64,000 bases of DNA from Rhodocyclaceae bacterium. Lineage in GTDB: Bacteria; Pseudomonadota; Gammaproteobacteria; Burkholderiales; Rhodocyclaceae. Below are positions 55,162 through 62,713 of this stretch, piece by piece; positions within the stretch are counted from its first letter, which is position 1, and each line of letters opens with the position of its first letter. The translations under genes were made by a program, and so were the position numbers. The DNA lies in NCBI GenBank assembly GCA_020445745.1, contig JAGRGB010000186.1, forward strand, positions 17,382 through 81,381. Direction: 5' to 3'. Under the pieces are notes generated by a model. The model searched no databases, was not told the DNA's origin, and saw only the letters and a list, made by a program, of their open reading frames with translations.

Positions 55162-55473
55162 CGCCGCCCGCTGCAAAGGGATTGGAAGGCGGCGATTGTA
55201 TCCCCTTTGCCACGGCGCGGCAGCTTGCTGTAAAAACGCCTTGCGCGATCCCGCGGAACTCCGGGGGGCAAGCGCCTCACTAACAGTGAAATGCTCCCCA
55301 CAGGTGACGTGATCGATTTAACATCTGCATGAAATACATGGAAAATCTGCGTTGTATGTACTTCGAATACTCGCATATACTCGGCCCATCATATGACTAA
55401 AGTTGTAGGCATATGACGGGCTTGGCACCTAAAGGGAACGAGCGTTACAGTTAGTTTGAGAGGACAAGAATCC
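55162..55473. other. 312-bp intergenic region between lysC and the XRE regulator
   Basis: No open frame or RNA gene is evident. The lysC-proximal half is GC-rich and holds a possible lysC -10 (TACAAT, minus strand). The other half is AT-rich and contains a likely promoter and repeated CATATGAC sites for the gene at 55474. I see no terminator or riboswitch. Confidence 0.6.
55352..55417 (+). promoter_or_regulatory. promoter with overlapping CATATGAC repeats upstream of the XRE gene
   Basis: TTGTAT at 55352–55357 and TATACT at 55376–55381 are separated by 18 bp, a good sigma-70 match. Direct CATATGAC repeats at 55390–55397 and 55410–55417, 20 bp apart start to start, cover the likely start site. 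A third CATATAC-like half lies in the -10 region. Two helical turns between copies suggests a dimer-bound operator. Confidence 0.5.
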
Positions 55474-55764
55474 ATGAAATCCAGCGAACCGAAAGACGTA
55501 CGCGAGATTCGCCGCAAACTGGGCATGAACCAGTCCCAGTTCTGGTCGAAGATCGGAGTTACCCAGAGCGGCGGCTCCCGCTATGAGAGCGGTCGCAACA
55601 TTCCCCGTCCAGTGCAGGCGCTGCTGCGCTTGGTCCATGTCGAGCAGATCGACATCAACAAGGCCCGTCGCGAGGACTTCGAGGTCGCCGAGTACCTGAA
55701 GAGCACCAATCCGGAGCTGTTCAAGTCACTGAAGAAGGAAGCGCGCGCTGCCAAGAAGAAGTAG
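55474..55764 (+). CDS. small XRE-type helix-turn-helix protein
   Basis: This 96-residue protein has one XRE helix-turn-helix at residues 6–55 (REIRRKLGMNQSQFWSKIGV then SGGSRYESGRNIPRPVQALL) and a basic, Lys-rich C-terminal tail ending KKK. The start follows an AGAGGA ribosome-binding site. It is alone, with the divergent lysC and a convergent radical SAM gene. It is probably a DNA-binding regulator, and the CATATGAC repeats upstream may be its own operator. Confidence 0.8.
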   Translation: MKSSEPKDVREIRRKLGMNQSQFWSKIGVTQSGGSRYESGRNIPRPVQALLRLVHVEQIDINKARREDFEVAEYLKSTNPELFKSLKKEARAAKKK

Positions 55765-55784
55765 TCGACCGGCGAACCCGGTGA

Positions 55785-56633
55785 TCAGGGGCTGACGCGG
55801 GTCGTCAGCCCCGTTTCGTTCACGATGCGTCGTCCCAGGCCCTCGAGCCATTGCGCCGGCAGCCGTGAAACAAGGGCCGCTTCGGGCTGCATCGACGGCC
55901 GCGCGACACCGTAGAGCAGCACGCCACGGACGCCGTCGGCAGCCGCCTGCCGAAGAAAGTCGAGGTAGGCCTCGATCGCCCCTTCGCGCGGCGGCAGCCC
56001 GTCCCAGGCGAACATGCAGGTCTGCACCCAGGTCGGGCATTGGCTCGCGCAACGGGCGAGTTGGCGTGCCGCCAATTCCGCACCGCGCACCACGCCATTG
56101 ATGCGACGGATGTCGTCGCCTGCCACCGCATCGACCTTGAACCATACCTCGCCCGCGAAGCGGGCAAGCGCCGAGACGCCTTCCAGGACGCCCTCCTGCC
56201 CGATCAGAGAGCCGTTCGTGATCAGACGCAGGGGCACCTCGTCGCCGTAGCCGAGCCGCTCGCGAACCGCGCCGACACGCGCGACGATGTCGGCAAAACC
56301 GGCGGCGCTGGTGGGCTCGCCGTTGCCCGAGAAGGCGATGTCGCACAGCTTGCGCAGCGGCATGTCCACATGGCGAAGCATGAAGTCGCCGCCACGGATA
56401 TCGCCGAGCATGTACTCGAGTTCGCGTTCGAGGCGGGGAACATCGATCGCCGGTGCCCTCCCTCGCTTGAGGCCGGGCACCTGGCAATACACGCAGTGCC
56501 AGTTGCAGGCGTTGTTCGGATTCAGGTTGATTCCGACCGAGACCCCGCCGGCCCGGCGCGAAACCACCGGATAGACGTACTTCAACCCCGCGACCCCGCG
56601 GTTGTGATCCTCGACCGTCAAGACTCCCTTCAT
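55785..56633 (-). CDS. radical SAM protein of unknown substrate
   Basis: This 282-residue protein has the radical SAM cluster motif CNWHCVYC (residues 43–50) after NLNPNNA, the GNGEPTSAAGF segment that binds SAM, and a third-strand LRLITNGSL. It lacks a SPASM Cys array. Further Cys residues at CASQCPTW are not arranged as a clear second cluster. It is divergent from queD, but sequence around the cluster does not match QueE, so a role in queuosine synthesis is not supported. Confidence 0.8.
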   Translation of the reverse strand: MKGVLTVEDHNRGVAGLKYVYPVVSRRAGGVSVGINLNPNNACNWHCVYCQVPGLKRGRAPAIDVPRLERELEYMLGDIRGGDFMLRHVDMPLRKLCDIAFSGNGEPTSAAGFADIVARVGAVRERLGYGDEVPLRLITNGSLIGQEGVLEGVSALARFAGEVWFKVDAVAGDDIRRINGVVRGAELAARQLARCASQCPTWVQTCMFAWDGLPPREGAIEAYLDFLRQAAADGVRGVLLYGVARPSMQPEAALVSRLPAQWLEGLGRRIVNETGLTTRVSP

Positions 56634-56721
56634 GCTGGCACCATGTCGAACCGTCGCGCGGCAAGCCTTGGCCGCCGCACGTCGATGCTACAATCGCCCC
56701 CCTCCGCCATCAATCAAACGC

Positions 56722-57177
56722 ATGCAGATCACCCGCCGCCTGGAGTTCGACGCCGGTCACCGGATTCCCGATCACGACAGCCAGTGCCGGCATCTGCACG
56801 GTCATCGCTACGCGCTCGAAATCACCCTCGCGGGGCAGGTGATCCACAAGCCGAACGATCCGGCCAACGGCATGGTGATGGACTTCGGGCGGATCAAGGA
56901 AATTGCCCGTGAACACTTGGTGGACCGCTGGGACCACGCGTTCCTGGCCTACGCGGGGGATACCCAGCTCACCAGCCTGCTGGCCGCGATCCCCGGCCAC
57001 AAGACAGTGCTGCTGGACGCGGTGCCGACGGTCGAGAACCTTGCGCTCGAGGCCTTCCGGATCCTCGATCCGGTCTATGTCCACACCTATGGCAACAGCC
57101 TGACCCTGGCACGCGTCCGCCTCTACGAGACACCGAACTGCTGGGCCGACGTGGGCCGGCACGCGGTGCTCGACTGA
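56722..57177 (+). CDS. queD: 6-carboxy-5,6,7,8-tetrahydropterin synthase
   Basis: This 151-residue PTPS-family enzyme makes 6-carboxytetrahydropterin from dihydroneopterin triphosphate for queuosine. Zinc ligands are the His in DAGHRI and the pair in CRHLHGHRY, and the catalytic Cys precedes them. The MVMDFGRIKEIA segment and LPTVENLA-like AVPTVENLALE complete the active site. The start is ATG 56722. It is the last host gene before the integrated element. Confidence 0.93.
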   Translation: MQITRRLEFDAGHRIPDHDSQCRHLHGHRYALEITLAGQVIHKPNDPANGMVMDFGRIKEIAREHLVDRWDHAFLAYAGDTQLTSLLAAIPGHKTVLLDAVPTVENLALEAFRILDPVYVHTYGNSLTLARVRLYETPNCWADVGRHAVLD

Positions 57178-57420
57178 GCAGCCGGAACTTTCTGACGGTC
57201 GCCGGGCGTCTGGCGGATAGGGTGTCCGCCAAAATGATGCAATGCAAGACGTAATGAGACAACAACACTTCAATTACAATCAATAGCTTATATCTCATTT
57301 CGTCGCATATTGCCTCGCTACATCTTGTTTTTTCCGTAGAACATCCCGTAGAATTTTCAGTGTCGCGGAGCCGATCCGCGTAGAACGATCCGTAGAATTT
57401 CGGACCGTCCTGGAGGCGAC
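57178..57420 (+). other. 243-bp gap between queD and integrase, probable left boundary of the element
   Basis: A 7-bp hairpin at 57211–57231 (TGGCGGA/TCCGCCA) follows queD without a U-tract. The middle part (57240–57330) is AT-rich. Four CGTAGAA repeats occupy 57335–57397. Nothing else is recognised. The element's left end should lie in this gap, since queD is intact. Confidence 0.5.
57335..57397 (+). repeat. two pairs of CGTAGAA direct repeats upstream of the integrase gene
   Basis: CGTAGAA occurs at 57335, 57347, 57379 and 57391. The copies within each pair are 12 bp apart and the pairs are 44 bp apart. Each pair continues with AAC, a 3-bp spacer and a second copy that runs into AATTT, making two near-identical blocks of about 21 bp (57335–57356 and 57379–57400). 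They may be integrase arm-binding sites or a regulatory operator. Confidence 0.75.
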
Positions 57421-58659
57421 ATGGGGCGTGCATTCAAGCTCACTGCGCAGGGAGTCGAGCGGCTGAGGACACCGGGCCTGTACGGCGACGGTGCCGGGCT
57501 GTGGCTGAAGGTCACCGAAGGCGGTTCGCGCTCCTGGATACTGCGCTACACCAGCGCCGGCCGTGAGCGCTGGATGGGGCTCGGCCCCTATCCGGTCGTG
57601 GGCTTGGCTGAAGCTCGCGACGCCGCGATGGACGCAAAGCGCAAGCTGCGCCAAGGCATCGACCCACTGGAAGAAAAGCGCGACCAAGCTGCGGCCGAGC
57701 GCGCCGAGAGCGCCAAGGCGGTTACCTTTGACTGGTGCGCTGAAAAGTACATCGAGGCACACTCGCCCGGCTGGAAGAACGCCAAGCACGCCGATCAGTG
57801 GCGCAACACGCTGGCCGCCTATGTGAGCCCAACGATAGGGAAGGTCGATGTCGCCCGTATCGACACCGGGCACGTCATGAAGGTGCTCGAGCAAATCTGG
57901 ACGGCAAAGCCCGAGACCGCCAGCCGCGTCCGAGGTCGGATCGAGGCCGTGCTCGATTGGGCCACCGCGCGCAAGTATCGCAGCGGCGACAACCCTTCGC
58001 GCTGGAAGGGGCACTTGGACAAGCTGCTCGCGAAGCGCTCGAAGGTTCGGACCGTCAAGCACCACCCCGCCCTGCCCTGGCGGCAAATGGGCGAATTCAT
58101 GGCCGAGTTGCGCAAGCGTGAAGGCACATCGCCCCGCGCAGTCGAGCTGGCGATTCTGACCGCCGCACGATCGGGTGAAGTCCGCGGCGCGACCTGGGCC
58201 GAGTTCGACCTGCAGGCCGGAGTCTGGGCCGTGCCGCCGGAGCGCATGAAGGCCGGCCGCGAGCACCGCGTTCCCCTCGGCTATCGCGCAGTCGAGCTGC
58301 TGAGTGCCGCCGGCCCTGGCGAGCCGGGCGCGATTGTCTTTCCCGGCGTCAGGGGCAAGCCGCTCTCCGACATGAGCATGTCTGCAGTCCTGAAGCGGAT
58401 GGACCGCCACGACATCACCGTTCACGGCTTTCGCTCGGCCTTCCGCGACTGGTGCGCAGAGACGACGAACTTTCCGCGCGAAATGGCCGAGCTGGCGCTC
58501 GCGCACACCGTCGGAGACAAGGTCGAGGCAGCCTATCGGCGCGGCGACATGTTCGAAAAGCGCCGCCAGATGATGCAGGCCTGGGAGCGGCATTGCAGCA
58601 CAGTGGCACCGGCTGGCGACGTGCTACCGATGCAAGGCAAGACCGCTGCCGGCCGGTAG
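57421..58659 (+). CDS. int: P4-type tyrosine recombinase (integrase)
   Basis: This 412-residue integrase has an N-terminal arm-binding domain (YGDGAGLWLKVTEGGSRSW), a SAM-like core-binding domain (about residues 100–195) and a C-terminal catalytic domain. The catalytic residues are Arg250 (AARSGEVRG), Lys277, His335 and Arg338 (HGFRSAFRDW), His362 and the nucleophile Tyr372 (AYRRGDMF). Such enzymes insert satellites, islands and prophages, often in tRNA genes. Here the nearest tRNAs are 3.6 kb away with intact host genes between, so the target is elsewhere. A GGAGG ribosome-binding site precedes the ATG. Confidence 0.95.
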   Translation: MGRAFKLTAQGVERLRTPGLYGDGAGLWLKVTEGGSRSWILRYTSAGRERWMGLGPYPVVGLAEARDAAMDAKRKLRQGIDPLEEKRDQAAAERAESAKAVTFDWCAEKYIEAHSPGWKNAKHADQWRNTLAAYVSPTIGKVDVARIDTGHVMKVLEQIWTAKPETASRVRGRIEAVLDWATARKYRSGDNPSRWKGHLDKLLAKRSKVRTVKHHPALPWRQMGEFMAELRKREGTSPRAVELAILTAARSGEVRGATWAEFDLQAGVWAVPPERMKAGREHRVPLGYRAVELLSAAGPGEPGAIVFPGVRGKPLSDMSMSAVLKRMDRHDITVHGFRSAFRDWCAETTNFPREMAELALAHTVGDKVEAAYRRGDMFEKRRQMMQAWERHCSTVAPAGDVLPMQGKTAAGR

Positions 58660-58735
58660 CCGGCAAGTAGCGGCCGGAACCACTGAGCCAACAGCGGCTC
58701 CGGCCTAACCACAACCGCCTTCTAGGGAGGCAATC

Positions 58736-58972
58736 ATGGCTGAGGAAAAAAGTACCACCGTTCCGCAATTCTTTGACTCGATGTGCAACTCAGTATGGCT
58801 GGCATGCGCGTTCGACACAGTCGCGACACTGACGAAGCTCGCGCAGGAATACGACGGTAGAGATGACGTGACGTACCGCGGGCACCTACTTTGGGCAGCC
58901 AAAGTCATTTCTGATGTTGGCTGCGAGGCAGCTGATCGAATGACGGAGCAGGAGTCTACTAGGCAAAGCTGA
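58736..58972 (+). CDS. small protein of unknown function in the element
   Basis: This 78-residue protein starts after a clear GGGAGG ribosome-binding site. It is mostly helical (FFDSMCNSVWLACAFDTVATL and LLWAAKVISDVGCEAADRM) with three Cys residues, and lacks signal or membrane segments. I do not recognise it. It lies between integrase and a larger unknown gene, on the same strand. Confidence 0.55.
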   Translation: MAEEKSTTVPQFFDSMCNSVWLACAFDTVATLTKLAQEYDGRDDVTYRGHLLWAAKVISDVGCEAADRMTEQESTRQS

Positions 58973-59069
58973 CCGAGTTTGCCGCCCCTACCCCGACGGG
59001 GGAAAAGCCGGACACCTTCGCCGGCCTGGGGCGGCACCCAATCGAAGGGCGCCAGAAGGAGGCGCAGCG

Positions 59070-59735
59070 ATGCCGACTGTCCCGAGGAAGAAGGGTCTCA
59101 TTGACACGATCCGCTTCGATATCCCCGATTTCGAGCTGCACGGGGATCTGATGGTGCCACGCGCAGGGCCCGACCCGCGCCCTGCGACCGGCTTCTTTTT
59201 CCACCGCGATCGTTACGTCGGGCTATGTTCAACCAAACTTCCCGCCGAACTATTTAATCGCAGGCCAGCCCATCGGCCCGCCAGGCCTGAACGGGACGTA
59301 GCGGTATTCGCCGCACTCACACTGTTCGAGGAAAGGGCCAAGGAGAGTCGCGGCAAACTCAGAGGCGACTCACCGAAAAACCGCGTGGTCCAACTCTGGA
59401 AAGCGCGCGGATATAGAGGTTTGAACGATGAGTCTCATGTCAGGACGCGAGCCGAAATCGGTCTCAAGCATGTGGGCCGCCCGCAGCTGCGGCTGATCCT
59501 AGGTTACAAGAATTGCCCGGGGCTGGTGTTCCTTTACCAGTCCGTCCGACACATCGTGTATGACGACTGCGCCCTGTTCGCTGGTTCCGGTTGGGTTTGG
59601 AAAGAAGGCCTGGAGGTAGCCGGTTTCGGTCAGTTCAAGCCGATTAAAGTCACGCTGCCCGCGATCCCCGGTTTAGCGAAAGCGATCCGCGACGAACTGC
59701 AAACCGGGCACGCCAAGTTCGAGTACTTCGAGTGA
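59070..59735 (+). CDS. protein of unknown function in the element (possible cargo)
   Basis: This 221-residue soluble protein is not recognised. The middle contains a helical, charged segment (RDVAVFAALTLFEERAKESRG), and the second half is strand-rich with RLILGYKNCPGLVFLYQSVR and ALFAGSGWVWKEGLEVAG. No catalytic motif is evident. Codon use is less GC-biased than in the host genes, as expected for acquired DNA. It lies between two regulatory regions, followed by an 8-bp hairpin (59740–59767). Satellites often carry defence or interference genes in this position. Confidence 0.6.
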   Translation: MPTVPRKKGLIDTIRFDIPDFELHGDLMVPRAGPDPRPATGFFFHRDRYVGLCSTKLPAELFNRRPAHRPARPERDVAVFAALTLFEERAKESRGKLRGDSPKNRVVQLWKARGYRGLNDESHVRTRAEIGLKHVGRPQLRLILGYKNCPGLVFLYQSVRHIVYDDCALFAGSGWVWKEGLEVAGFGQFKPIKVTLPAIPGLAKAIRDELQTGHAKFEYFE

Positions 59736-59739
59736 TTGC

Positions 59740-59767
59740 AGCAAGAAACCTAGATTGAGTTTCTTGC
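59740..59767 (+). terminator. hairpin after the unknown 221-residue gene
   Basis: An 8-bp inverted repeat GCAAGAAA/TTTCTTGC (59740–59747 with 59760–59767) follows the stop codon by 4 bp. It lacks a U-tract after it but has T-rich sequence in the right arm. Confidence 0.4.
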
Positions 59768-59792
59768 CTTGCGCCGACCACACCAATAGTTG

Positions 59793-59824
59793 AACGTGCT
59801 CCCACGTTGTTCATGCGGGAGCAC
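59793..59824 (+). promoter_or_regulatory. overlapping hairpins that mask the alpA ribosome-binding site
   Basis: Two mutually exclusive stems share sequence. Stem A pairs AACGTG (59793–59798) with CACGTT (59803–59808). Stem B pairs GTGCTCCC (59796–59803) with GGGAGCAC (59817–59824). Stem B buries GGGAG, the ribosome-binding site of alpA, whose ATG at 59828 follows after 6 nt. This resembles a switch, or a DNA operator. Confidence 0.5.
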
Positions 59825-59827
59825 ATG

Positions 59828-60016
59828 ATGCAAAACAAGTCGCTTCGTCCGAAGCAGGCTGCCGACCTCCTGGGGGTCGGTCCGGCAACCCTCTGGCGCT
59901 GGGCCAAGCAGCCTGACTTCCCGAAGTCTCGAAAGCTCAGCGCGCGCTGCACCGTCTTCGATCAGGACGAACTGATCGCCTGGCGCGACAGCAAGATCGC
60001 CGCGGGCGGCAAGTGA
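59828..60016 (+). CDS. alpA: AlpA-family helix-turn-helix regulator
   Basis: This 62-residue protein has the AlpA/excisionase-like winged helix: LRPKQAADLLGVGPATLWRWAK followed by PDFPKSRKLSARCTVFDQDELIAW. AlpA activates excision and integrase expression in P4-type elements and PICI satellites. I chose ATG 59828 because a GGGAG ribosome-binding site lies 6 nt upstream; ATG 59825 is also possible. The stop overlaps the next start. Confidence 0.82.
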   Translation: MQNKSLRPKQAADLLGVGPATLWRWAKQPDFPKSRKLSARCTVFDQDELIAWRDSKIAAGGK

Positions 60017-60198
60017 TGTCGTCTCAAGTCCGTCAGTCTCCGTTCAAAGACACGCACCGCCTCAATACTGCGGAAATCGCCGAGCGCGAGGTAATGCACC
60101 AATTCGAGCGCATGACGAATCAGTCGCAGGACGGCGCCGTCGCGGCGCTGCTGACCATCGCGTGGGCGATAGTCGTGCACGCAGAGCGCTCGCGATAA
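60016..60198 (+). CDS. small protein of unknown function in the element
   Basis: This 60-residue frame opens with ATG overlapping the alpA stop (TGATG, or GTG at 60013) and ends sharing a base with the primase start. It has a helical middle (TAEIAEREVMHQFERM) and a hydrophobic stretch AALLTIAWAIVVH. Tight coupling on both sides supports translation. No family is recognised. Confidence 0.5.
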   Translation: MSSQVRQSPFKDTHRLNTAEIAEREVMHQFERMTNQSQDGAVAALLTIAWAIVVHAERSR

Positions 60199-61022
60199 TG
60201 GCAGCGTTCTTGCAGGCAATGGCGGCGGCTGGCCTGGAGCCAGAGGAGCCGATCGACTTGCCCGAGGGCAAGCTGGTCCGCTTCCGGGTGGCGGGCGACA
60301 AGGCGGGAAGCCGCAACGGCTGGGCCGTGTTGCATTCCCAGCCGGCACCGGCCGGGGCGTTCGGTTCCTGGCGGACAGGCGAATCGCACACCTGGCGCGA
60401 CGATGCAGCGGTGTCGCGACTCACGGCTGAGCAACGCCGGGCGGCGGCAGACGCACATCGCGAGCGGGAACGGGTTCGCGCCGTAGAAGAGGCGCGTGTC
60501 CGTGAGACCGCCCGCAGACGGGCCGCCCGCTTGTGGGCGGCCGCTCGGCCGGCGACAGACGCGCATCCCTATTTGCGGGCCAAGAGAGCGCCGGCTTACG
60601 GAATCCGGCAGTTGCGAGACATGCTCGTGATTCCGGCCCGCGACACGTCCGGCGAGCTTCACACCCTGCAGTTCATCGGCGCCGATGGCGTGAAGCGCTT
60701 CCTCTCGGGTGGGCGGATCGCTGGCTGTTACTCCGCCATCGCCGGGCGTGGAGACGGTCTGTTGATCTGTGAAGGGTACGCCACCGGGGCAACGATCCGC
60801 CTTGCCACCGGGGCGGCCGTAGCGGTCGCATTCAATGCGGGCAACCTGGAGCCTGTCGCCGTGGCATTGCGGGCCAAGTTTCCTCGACTGCGCCTGGTGA
60901 TCGCCGCCGACAACGATCGGGCAACACCCGGCAATCCTGGCGTGCGGGAGGCCACGCGGGCAGCGCGCGCTGTCGGCGCCTTCCTGGCGATTCCGTCCTT
61001 CCCGGGGGTGGCTCATGGGTGA
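60198..61022 (+). CDS. Toprim-domain DNA primase of the element
   Basis: This 274-residue protein has a Toprim fold with Glu192 in LLICEGYATGA and Asp238/Asp240 in VIAADND, the metal-binding triad of primases and topoisomerases. The N-terminal 120 residues have few Cys or His and no evident zinc ribbon. Such proteins start replication of P4-like satellites and plasmids. Its reading frame stops right after PGVAHG, where homologues normally continue into a TDFNDL tail. Here that tail is at the N-terminus of the next, overlapping gene. Confidence 0.85.
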   Translation: MAAFLQAMAAAGLEPEEPIDLPEGKLVRFRVAGDKAGSRNGWAVLHSQPAPAGAFGSWRTGESHTWRDDAAVSRLTAEQRRAAADAHRERERVRAVEEARVRETARRRAARLWAAARPATDAHPYLRAKRAPAYGIRQLRDMLVIPARDTSGELHTLQFIGADGVKRFLSGGRIAGCYSAIAGRGDGLLICEGYATGATIRLATGAAVAVAFNAGNLEPVAVALRAKFPRLRLVIAADNDRATPGNPGVREATRAARAVGAFLAIPSFPGVAHG

Positions 61023-62565
61023 GGCGACCGACTTCAATGACCTGGCCGCCGTGGTCGGGCTCGATGCCGTGCGCGAACAACTCGGCAAGGCGGTCTCGCC
61101 GACACCGGCCGAAGTCTGGCCGGAGATGATCCTGCCGGGACAGACCCCGGCGCCTGAGATTCCCGCATCCATCCTTCCGACCTGGCTGGGGGCGATGGCG
61201 GGCGCCGTGGCCGACTCGACGCAGACGCCCCCGGCCCTCGCAGTGATGATGTCCTTGTCGACCTTGGCGACCGTGCTTCAGCGACGTTTCGAGGTCTCGC
61301 CTTTCGGCGATGACTACACCGAGCCGCTTGCACTTTGGACGCTGACGGCGTTGCCTTCAGGTACCCGCAAGACAGCGGTAATCAAGGCGCTGACCGACCC
61401 CTTGGTGCACTGGGAAAAGATCCAGCGCGACCGGATGCGCGCCGAGATTGCGCGGGTTACGTCGGCGCGGGCTGTGGCGAAGAAGCGCATTGAGCGTCTT
61501 CTCGCCGACGCGGCAAAGGCCAAGGACGATGCCGAGCGGGAAGCGGTCCGCGCGGAGATCCAGAGCGAGGAAGAGGCGATGCCGCTCGAAGTGCGGGCGC
61601 CGCGCCTCTTCACCGGGGACGTGACCGGAGAGCGGCTGCAATCGATGCTCGTCGAGTACGGCGAGCGGATGGCCGTGCTGTCGGACGAATCCGGCATCTT
61701 CACCAACATGGCCGGGCTCTACTCCGGCGGCAGCGCGAACATTGACGTGTACCTGCAGGGGCACGCGGGGACCGCGATGCGCGTCGATCGCGCGGGCCGT
61801 GCGGCGCACGTGGATCGGCCGGCGCTGTCCTTCGGCCTGGCGCTGCAGCCAGGCGTGTTGGGCGACGTGGCCGGTTCCAAACGGAACCGGGATTCCGGCC
61901 TGCTCGCCCGCTTCCTGTACGCCATGCCGGCGAGCAACGTCGGCAAGCGGGACGTGCGCCGCCGGGTATCCATACCCGCCGCGGTGCGCGATGACTACGA
62001 ATCCGCGCTCGCCGCCCTGTTAGAGCGGATGCCAGGGCAGCCCGGCAAGCCGCGCGTGCTACCCCTGACCGATCCGGCCCGGGAGTTGTGGCTCGACTTC
62101 TCACAGGAGATCGAGGACCACCAGGGCGAGGGCGGACGGTATGAGGCCATCGCCGACTGGACATCGAAGTTGCCCGGCGCGGTCGCGCGGGTGGCGGCGT
62201 TGCTCGAGCTGGGCGAGGTTGGCACTGCGGCCGAGGAAGTCTCGGAGGTAGCCATGGAGAGCGCACTTGCGCTGGGCCGGCTGCTGATACCGCATGCCCA
62301 GGCTGCCTTCGGACTGCTGGGCACCGACGCCGTGGACGCGGACGCCGATGCGGTTCTCAAGTGGATTCGCGCCAACGAACTCCCGGAGTTCAGCCGGCCG
62401 CACTGCCAGAAGGCGCTGGAGGGGCGATTCCGCAACGTAGATCGCCTGGTCAAGGCGCTGCAGCGGCTCGAACAACAGCACGTCGTGCGGGCCTTCAACC
62501 GGCCGAACAAGGGCGCGCGATCGACCCCCGCCTATCGCGTGAATCCGAGGGCTCTTTCGACTTAA
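61015..62565 (+). CDS. DUF3987 (YfjI-like) replication-associated protein
   Basis: This 516-residue protein begins TDFNDLAAVVGLDAVREQL, normally the end of a Toprim primase, and continues as DUF3987. The DUF3987 part shows an ATPase-like loop SGTRKTAVIK (a weak Walker A), a basic linker, and VLSDESGIFTNMAGLYSGG. Its role in elements is thought to be replication. The gene overlaps the primase by 8 nt. The junction may be a split gene or a frameshift relative to fused homologues. Confidence 0.85.
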   Translation: MGEATDFNDLAAVVGLDAVREQLGKAVSPTPAEVWPEMILPGQTPAPEIPASILPTWLGAMAGAVADSTQTPPALAVMMSLSTLATVLQRRFEVSPFGDDYTEPLALWTLTALPSGTRKTAVIKALTDPLVHWEKIQRDRMRAEIARVTSARAVAKKRIERLLADAAKAKDDAEREAVRAEIQSEEEAMPLEVRAPRLFTGDVTGERLQSMLVEYGERMAVLSDESGIFTNMAGLYSGGSANIDVYLQGHAGTAMRVDRAGRAAHVDRPALSFGLALQPGVLGDVAGSKRNRDSGLLARFLYAMPASNVGKRDVRRRVSIPAAVRDDYESALAALLERMPGQPGKPRVLPLTDPARELWLDFSQEIEDHQGEGGRYEAIADWTSKLPGAVARVAALLELGEVGTAAEEVSEVAMESALALGRLLIPHAQAAFGLLGTDAVDADADAVLKWIRANELPEFSRPHCQKALEGRFRNVDRLVKALQRLEQQHVVRAFNRPNKGARSTPAYRVNPRALST

Positions 62566-62640
62566 TCGGTTATTCGCCAAGAAGCCAATTTCAACCTTTT
62601 TATTTATTTATTAACAACTTACACGGAAACAAAGAAGGGT

Positions 62641-62713
62641 GTCGAATAACTCGAATAACTCGAATAACCCACTGAGGCCGATACGGTCTTTCGAGTTATT
62701 CGAGTTATTCGAC
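62641..62713. repeat. 24-bp perfect inverted repeat built from 9-bp TCGAATAAC units
   Basis: Left arm 62641–62664 and right arm 62690–62713 are perfect complements around a 25-bp spacer. The left side runs as three TCGAATAAC units in tandem (62642–62668). The right arm has two reverse-complement copies. CGAATAA is found at 62643, 62652 and 62661, and TTATTCG at 62696 and 62705. Confidence 0.9.

Noticed and set aside
55785-56633. queE (7-carboxy-7-deazaguanine synthase) because it is divergent from queD
   Set aside because: The cluster motif and surrounding residues do not match QueE, and length and domain order differ.
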